Source of the DNA: SHLQ01 sp964196045 | GTDB taxonomy: Bacteria; Actinomycetota; Acidimicrobiia; Acidimicrobiales; SHLQ01 | DNA length: 10,682 bases | Direction: 5' to 3' | NCBI GenBank assembly: GCA_964196045.1 | Contig: CAXMRH010000058.1 | Location: 1 to 10,682, forward strand | Shown here: piece by piece, positions 7,217 through 10,682 of the stretch | How positions within the stretch are numbered: the stretch's first letter is position 1 | Layout: the number at the start of each line of letters is the position of its first letter | The notes under the pieces: generated by a model | The model's database searches: none | What the model saw: only the letters and a program-made list of their open reading frames with translations | What the model was told of the DNA's origin: nothing | Made by a program: the position numbers and the translations under genes

Positions 7217-7687
7217 CTACATGTAGTTGCCGAGCTCGCCGTGGATCTGCTCTGGTGTCACTGCTGTGCCCCACCGAGCCACGGCGTTTCCCTCACCATT
7301 GACGAGGAACTTCTCGAAGTTCCACTTGACGTCAGATGACTCGTCGTCACCAGGTTGCTGATCCTTCAACATGGTGAACAGTTCGGCCGCGCCGTCGCCA
7401 TTCACCTCGATCTTCGAAAACATCGGAAAATCGATGTCGTACTTCGTGGTGACGAACTCGAGGATCTCCGCGTTGCTACCGGGCTCCTGGGAGCCGAATT
7501 GGTTGCAGGGGAATCCGAGGACGCTCAGTCCGTCAACTTCGTGGTGGAGGGTACGCAGACCTGCGTACTGAGGTGTTGCGCCTCAAAAACTTGCAACGTT
7601 GACGATCAGCGAGTGCTGACCAGCGAACTGCGACAAGTCGACAGGCTCACCGGTTATCGACTCCATCGTTATGTCATGAACGCCCAT
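7217..7687 (-). CDS. Glutathione peroxidase-family selenoprotein (in-frame UGA as selenocysteine)
   Basis: Read through one in-frame TGA (7583-7585), this is a 156-residue protein of normal length for a compact bacterial glutathione peroxidase. Sec35 falls in NVASF-U-GATPQYAGL, exactly where the family has its peroxidatic Cys or Sec. VLGFPCNQFGSQEPG (57-71) supplies catalytic Gln67, and KWNFEKFLV (121-129) supplies Trp122 and Asn123, completing the Sec/Gln/Trp/Asn tetrad. The resolving cysteine of thioredoxin-dependent homologues (the FC in E. coli BtuE-type sequences) is Val79 here, as expected for a one-selenium mechanism. GAGAGGA lies 5 bases before the ATG, and a SECIS-like hairpin follows the UGA. 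It should reduce hydrogen or organic peroxides in the cytoplasm. The thiol donor is unknown, since many actinobacteria lack glutathione. It sits 35 bases after the MmgE/PrpD gene. The alternative, a TGC-to-TGA nonsense mutation, is less likely because the rest of the frame is intact. Confidence 0.88.
7551..7568 (-). promoter_or_regulatory. Bacterial-type SECIS hairpin
   Basis: On the minus strand, GTACGC pairs perfectly with GCGTAC (6 bp) around the loop AGGTCT. The stem starts 14 bases and the loop 20 bases after the UGA, within the spacing known for bacterial SECIS elements, and a G is among the first two loop bases as the consensus requires. As I recall it, the E. coli fdhF element has the same AGGUCU loop on a G/C-closed stem. 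It would bind SelB and deliver Sec-tRNA. The hairpin also encodes the conserved residues YAGLRT. Confidence 0.82.
7583..7585 (-). other. UGA recoded as selenocysteine (codon 35)
   Basis: This TGA lies in frame between NVASF and GATPQYAGL of the glutathione peroxidase, at the catalytic residue. Conserved family sequence continues in the same frame on both sides, so there is no frameshift. Confidence 0.85.
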
Positions 7688-7692
7688 GTAGA

Positions 7693-7699
7693 TCCTCTC
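7693..7699 (-). promoter_or_regulatory. Ribosome binding site of the glutathione peroxidase
   Basis: GAGAGGA on the minus strand lies 5 bases before the ATG at 7687. It is one of the strongest Shine-Dalgarno sequences in the window. It supports the gene being actively translated and fixes the start upstream of the UGA. Confidence 0.7.
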
Positions 7700-7722
7700 G
7701 AGCTGGGGGTGAAGTTCAGACC

Positions 7723-9069
7723 CTAGATGGGCGCTGCGAGCAGGTCGAGCAGGGTGGCAAGCGAATCCGCCTGCACAAGCCCGTCGATCTCGCTCTCGAT
7801 CGCAGTGGCGCGAGTCGCGCCGAGCACGGGGTCGGCGAACACGTGGAACTTCTGGCGAATTTCCTTGTCATCGAGGTGGGCCTCCGGGTCACCGCGGGGC
7901 TCGGTGTCTTCGGAGGTGAACGACCGGCCGTCGAACATGTTCACGGCGACCCGCGCCAGGCGAGTAGCGGGGAAGGCTGCGTTGTGGGCATCGTCCTCGG
8001 TCAACCTCACGCGCTTCGACAGCGATCTGAGCATCGGATCGCGAAGCGCCTCGGCGGACACTTCGCTGGCGCCGACTTGCCCTCTCACCAGCGCCGCGGC
8101 AAGGGGGAACGGCAGGCTGTACTGCGCCTGTTCCGTGGTCGTGGGCGATGCGGCGACGAGGCGGGCAGCCTCGTGAAACGTCGATACCTCGATCGATTCG
8201 ATCTCTCGAGCGTCGATCTCGTGTTGCCGACGTAGAACAAGCGCGGCTTCGACGGCGGGTTGCGCCCATCTGCACACTGGATGGGGCTTGAAGTACTGAT
8301 CCTCGATGATCCAGGAACTTCCCAGGTCAGCCCACACGTGGGCCACGGTCGGGTCGTTCACCGTGACCGCTGGCGCTCCCGTGAAACCGTCGGCGGCCAG
8401 ATAGGCCGCCGATACTCCTGCCATTGCGCCCCAACCGCTGCCGTCCTTGAGCATTGTTGGATGGTCGATTACGCGCATCATCTGACTTCGAGGACCGTGG
8501 TATTCGGCGATACCCAATGCCTCGAATGTTCGCCCCTCGTCCAAGCCCAATACCCGTGCGCCCAGTGCTGCGCATCCAACGGCTCCCCACGCACCCGAGG
8601 TGTGATAATCGGCTCCCGTCTCGTGCAAGGCGATTCCGGCACGTGTTGCGAACTCATACCCAACGATCAGGTCAGCAAGGAATCTACGCGGATCGTCTCG
8701 GCACTCTGCTGCAGTGAATGCGAGAAGCGCGGGCAGTTGGTGACAGCCTGTATGCCCCTTGGTCAGCTTGTGACCATCGTGTGCATCGATCGAATCGATC
8801 GTCATCCCGCCCGCCAAGGCTGCACCGGCTGGGCTCACCCGTCGTCCGTCAAACAGCATCGGCACGGCCGTTGCTCCAGGGCCGAAGTGCGCGACTGCAT
8901 GGTCGGTGACGATGCGCGACAGATCGGTCGTTCGACCCGCGGCGGCAACTCCAACAAGATCGAGCAGACATCGTTGCGCCCACGAGACCACCCGGTCCGG
9001 CACCGCGTCGAAGGAGACGTCGTGGATGAAGGAGATGACGTCGCTCGGCATCGTCGACGACGTCGTCAC
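7723..9069 (-). CDS. MmgE/PrpD-family protein (2-methylcitrate dehydratase / epimerase-like)
   Basis: A 448-residue cytoplasmic protein of the MmgE/PrpD family, which includes 2-methylcitrate dehydratase, cis-aconitate decarboxylase and iminodisuccinate epimerase. Visible family motifs are DAHDGHKLTKGHTG (95-108), YHTSGAWGA (155-163), KDGSGWGAMAG (208-218) and YFKPHPVCRWAQP (259-271), which line the active site between the helical and lid domains. Length and order are normal. No methylcitrate synthase or other propionate genes are next to it, so a role in the methylcitrate cycle is not supported and the substrate is open. The GTG at 9069 is 5 bases after the DoxX stop; an ATG at 9051 (residue 7) is an equally possible start. 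It is cotranscribed with the DoxX and peroxidase genes, judging by the spacing. Confidence 0.9.
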   Translation of the reverse strand: MTTSSTMPSDVISFIHDVSFDAVPDRVVSWAQRCLLDLVGVAAAGRTTDLSRIVTDHAVAHFGPGATAVPMLFDGRRVSPAGAALAGGMTIDSIDAHDGHKLTKGHTGCHQLPALLAFTAAECRDDPRRFLADLIVGYEFATRAGIALHETGADYHTSGAWGAVGCAALGARVLGLDEGRTFEALGIAEYHGPRSQMMRVIDHPTMLKDGSGWGAMAGVSAAYLAADGFTGAPAVTVNDPTVAHVWADLGSSWIIEDQYFKPHPVCRWAQPAVEAALVLRRQHEIDAREIESIEVSTFHEAARLVAASPTTTEQAQYSLPFPLAAALVRGQVGASEVSAEALRDPMLRSLSKRVRLTEDDAHNAAFPATRLARVAVNMFDGRSFTSEDTEPRGDPEAHLDDKEIRQKFHVFADPVLGATRATAIESEIDGLVQADSLATLLDLLAAPI

Positions 9070-9074
9070 CGGAC

Positions 9075-9587
9075 TCAGCCCGGCTCGGGCGGCCGGTAGA
9101 AGGCTGCAAGCTGGCCGACCCCGCCTACAACACCGAGACCGAGCGCCAGGGCGACGCCGATGAGCCCGTTGAGCGGATCCACCAGGTCGAACGCTGCGTC
9201 GAGCGAGTAGTCACCGGCACCCAGGCCGGCGAGCAACGCCGCGGTAAGAGCCACGATGAAGGTGTACTCCCATCCGTCACCCACGATCCAGAACCCGTTC
9301 TTGCGATGTGTTGTCCACCCGGCGACAACCATGACGCCGATGGCGCCGGCAGCTGCGAACGGAACAAACAAGCCCAGCGCAATCATCAGCCCAGTGCCGA
9401 TCTCGGTGAGCGACGCGAGGTGTGCGTGCACCCGACCCGGGCACATGCCCATCGAGTCGAACCACCTCGCGGTGCCGTCGATGCCGCCCTTACGTTTCCC
9501 CCAGCCGTGACCCGCAAACACCAGGCCGAATACCACTCGGAACACGAGGACGATGGTAGAGAAGTGCGTTGCACTCAGATCAGCCAT
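9075..9587 (-). CDS. DoxX-family membrane protein
   Basis: A 170-residue protein with four hydrophobic segments. FRVVFGLVFAGHGWGKRKGG near the N-terminus and the later LTEIGTGLMIALGLFVPFAA are the typical DoxX helix 1 and helix 2 patterns. DoxX proteins are inner-membrane proteins. Some are subunits of thiosulfate:quinone oxidoreductase or take part in thiol and redox stress responses, but most have no assigned role. The ATG at 9587 is preferred because GGCAGG (9595-9600) lies 7 bases upstream; a GTG at 9602 would add five residues. It starts 24 bases after the methyltransferase stop and ends 5 bases before the MmgE/PrpD start, so it lies within one operon with both. Confidence 0.88.
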   Translation of the reverse strand: MADLSATHFSTIVLVFRVVFGLVFAGHGWGKRKGGIDGTARWFDSMGMCPGRVHAHLASLTEIGTGLMIALGLFVPFAAAGAIGVMVVAGWTTHRKNGFWIVGDGWEYTFIVALTAALLAGLGAGDYSLDAAFDLVDPLNGLIGVALALGLGVVGGVGQLAAFYRPPEPG

Positions 9588-9594
9588 GACAAAG

Positions 9595-9600
9595 CCTGCC
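9595..9600 (-). promoter_or_regulatory. Ribosome binding site of the DoxX gene
   Basis: GGCAGG on the minus strand, 7 bases before the ATG at 9587. It favours this ATG over the GTG at 9602. Confidence 0.5.
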
Positions 9601-9611
9601 ACGTCGCTGGC

Positions 9612-10682
9612 TCATGGGTCGCCGTCGCCGATCTCTTCTTTTCGTCGGGCGACATAGTCGTCGAGCTCTTCGGCGATGGCGTCGTCGAGGACTGGCTGCT
9701 CGTAGTCCTCCAGCGCGGTCTGCCAGATAGTGGTCGCTCGTTGGGTGGCTGTGAGGGAGCCCGAGTCCTGCCACGCGCCGTTGTTCTGCCAATCGCTGAC
9801 CATCGGCGAGTAGAAGGCATGCTCGTAACGTTCAAGCGTGTGCTGGTCTCCGAAGAAGTGGCCACCGGTCGGCACCCGCTCCATGGCGTCGAAGGCGAGC
9901 TCATCGTCGCCAAGATCAATAGGTGTCAGGAACTCCATCATGTTCTGGAGCATTTCCACGTCGATCACGAGCTTCTCGTAGCTGGCCTGCAGCCCGCCTT
10001 CCATCCAACCGGCAGCGTGGTAGAGCAGGTTCGTCCCCCCGAGCACGCTCCCCCACAGCGACATCTGCGTCTCATAGGTGGCCTGCGCATCGACGACGTT
10101 GGACGCGCTCGAATTCGAAGACCGGTACGGGAGGCCGTAGCGGCGGGCTAGCTGGCCGGAGACGACGTTCGCCTTTGCATGTTCGGGGGTCCCGAAGGCC
10201 GGAGCTCCCGAACGCATGTCTACGTTCGAAGTGAACGAACCGTAGAGCACCGGCGAGCCGGGCTTGGCCAGCTGCGTGAGTGCGATTCCGAACAATGCCT
10301 CGGCGTTTTGTTGCGTGAGGCCGGCCGCGAGCGTTACTGGAGTCATCGCTCCCATGAGCGTGAATGGCGTGATCGACACGGCTTGGCCATGTCGGCTCAT
10401 CGTCATCAGTCCGTTGGCCATCTCTTCGTCAAACCGGCGCGGCGAGTTCACGTTGATGACGGTGATGACACCCGGAGACTCCGCGAGTTCGTCGAGGCTG
10501 ATCCCGCGACTGATAGCCATCATCTCGATCCCGTCGAGAGCCCGGCCGCTGCCGATCGCGGTGCAGTGGTAGCTCAGATCGGACAACGTGAGGTTGGCGC
10601 GGTAGGTGTCGAGGTGACGATTGTTCGCCGGGAGCTCGAGCGGAGCGGCCACCTGGTTCCCGAGAATGTGGATCGCATTGAA
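9612..10682 (-). CDS. MttB-family (COG5598) methyltransferase without pyrrolysine, C-terminal part
   Basis: The last 356 residues are visible; the frame stays open to the right edge, so the start is outside and roughly the first 130 residues of a typical 480-500-residue protein are missing. Family features include FDEEMANGLMTMSRHGQ, TPFTLMGAMTPVTLAAGLTQ, GSFTSNVDMRSGAPAFGTPE and NVVDAQATYE, all typical of the trimethylamine methyltransferase family. The visible part should cover the position that is pyrrolysine in archaeal MttB, and no in-frame TAG occurs. It is therefore a non-Pyl member, the group that includes glycine betaine, carnitine and proline betaine demethylases acting on a corrinoid protein. 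No corrinoid protein is encoded within the window, so partner and substrate are unknown. It heads the visible DoxX, MmgE/PrpD and peroxidase run. Confidence 0.88.
   Translation of the reverse strand, partial: FNAIHILGNQVAAPLELPANNRHLDTYRANLTLSDLSYHCTAIGSGRALDGIEMMAISRGISLDELAESPGVITVINVNSPRRFDEEMANGLMTMSRHGQAVSITPFTLMGAMTPVTLAAGLTQQNAEALFGIALTQLAKPGSPVLYGSFTSNVDMRSGAPAFGTPEHAKANVVSGQLARRYGLPYRSSNSSASNVVDAQATYETQMSLWGSVLGGTNLLYHAAGWMEGGLQASYEKLVIDVEMLQNMMEFLTPIDLGDDELAFDAMERVPTGGHFFGDQHTLERYEHAFYSPMVSDWQNNGAWQDSGSLTATQRATTIWQTALEDYEQPVLDDAIAEELDDYVARRKEEIGDGDP

Noticed and set aside
7214..7229. Near-perfect palindrome around ACTACATGTAGT at the end of the peroxidase gene
   Set aside because: A 12-base perfect palindrome is expected a few times by chance in 10 kb. 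It has no loop for a terminator and no T-run, so there is no support for an operator or terminator.
7583..7585. Peroxidase as a pseudogene broken by a nonsense mutation
   Set aside because: The frame is intact apart from the UGA, which falls exactly on the catalytic residue, with a strong RBS upstream, a SECIS-like hairpin downstream and no resolving Cys. The combination favours recoding, although the genome must have the selenocysteine machinery.
8260..9099. A 279-codon plus-strand frame opposite the MmgE/PrpD gene
   Set aside because: A shadow frame with many Arg, His and Cys residues and no family motif.
9612..10682. Pyrrolysine (UAG) in the MttB homologue
   Set aside because: There is no in-frame TAG in the visible part, which should include the pyrrolysine position.

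Overview
The window is G+C-rich, densely coding bacterial DNA with gaps of at most about 70 bases. It reads like a high-GC actinobacterium, possibly of the Acidimicrobiia type. That placement is an inference from codon use, gene types and the frequent TANNNT-N6-start arrangement typical of leaderless actinobacterial genes; there is no rRNA or other marker here. All genes but one lie on the minus strand, so transcription runs mostly right to left.

Right-hand block (10682 down to 4707, minus strand): the C-terminal part of a non-pyrrolysine MttB/COG5598 methyltransferase, a DoxX-family membrane protein, an MmgE/PrpD-family protein, a glutathione peroxidase, an aldehyde dehydrogenase and an EamA/DMT exporter. 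The first four are tightly packed and probably cotranscribed. The block suggests uptake or turnover of a methylated amine or small carbon compound with an aldehyde step, but the substrate cannot be read from the sequence.

The main discovery is the glutathione peroxidase at 7217-7687. It is interrupted by one in-frame UGA exactly at the peroxidatic residue (motif NVAS-F-U-G-A-T-P-Q-Y). Fourteen bases after the UGA lies a perfect 6-bp hairpin with the loop AGGUCU, the same loop as in the E. coli fdhF SECIS as I recall it. The gene has a strong ribosome binding site, an otherwise intact reading frame, and no resolving cysteine. Together these make it a likely selenocysteine-containing peroxidase that a standard ORF caller would cut down to a 68-residue fragment.

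Middle: one plus-strand VOC/glyoxalase-fold gene (4262-4690) is divergent from the next block and convergent with the EamA gene.

Left-hand block (4205 down to 1, minus strand): a ZIP-family metal transporter closely resembling eukaryotic ZIP9, an MFS transporter, a second EamA transporter, a metallo-beta-lactamase-fold hydrolase, and the N-terminal part of an adenosine deaminase-family enzyme. They are packed with 8-base and 4-base overlaps and short gaps, so they form an operon or a set of nested operons.

Four genes that lack a Shine-Dalgarno sequence (ZIP, MFS, metallo-hydrolase, second-block EamA) each have a TANNNT hexamer ending exactly 6 bases before the start codon. This points to leaderless transcripts and to several internal promoters.
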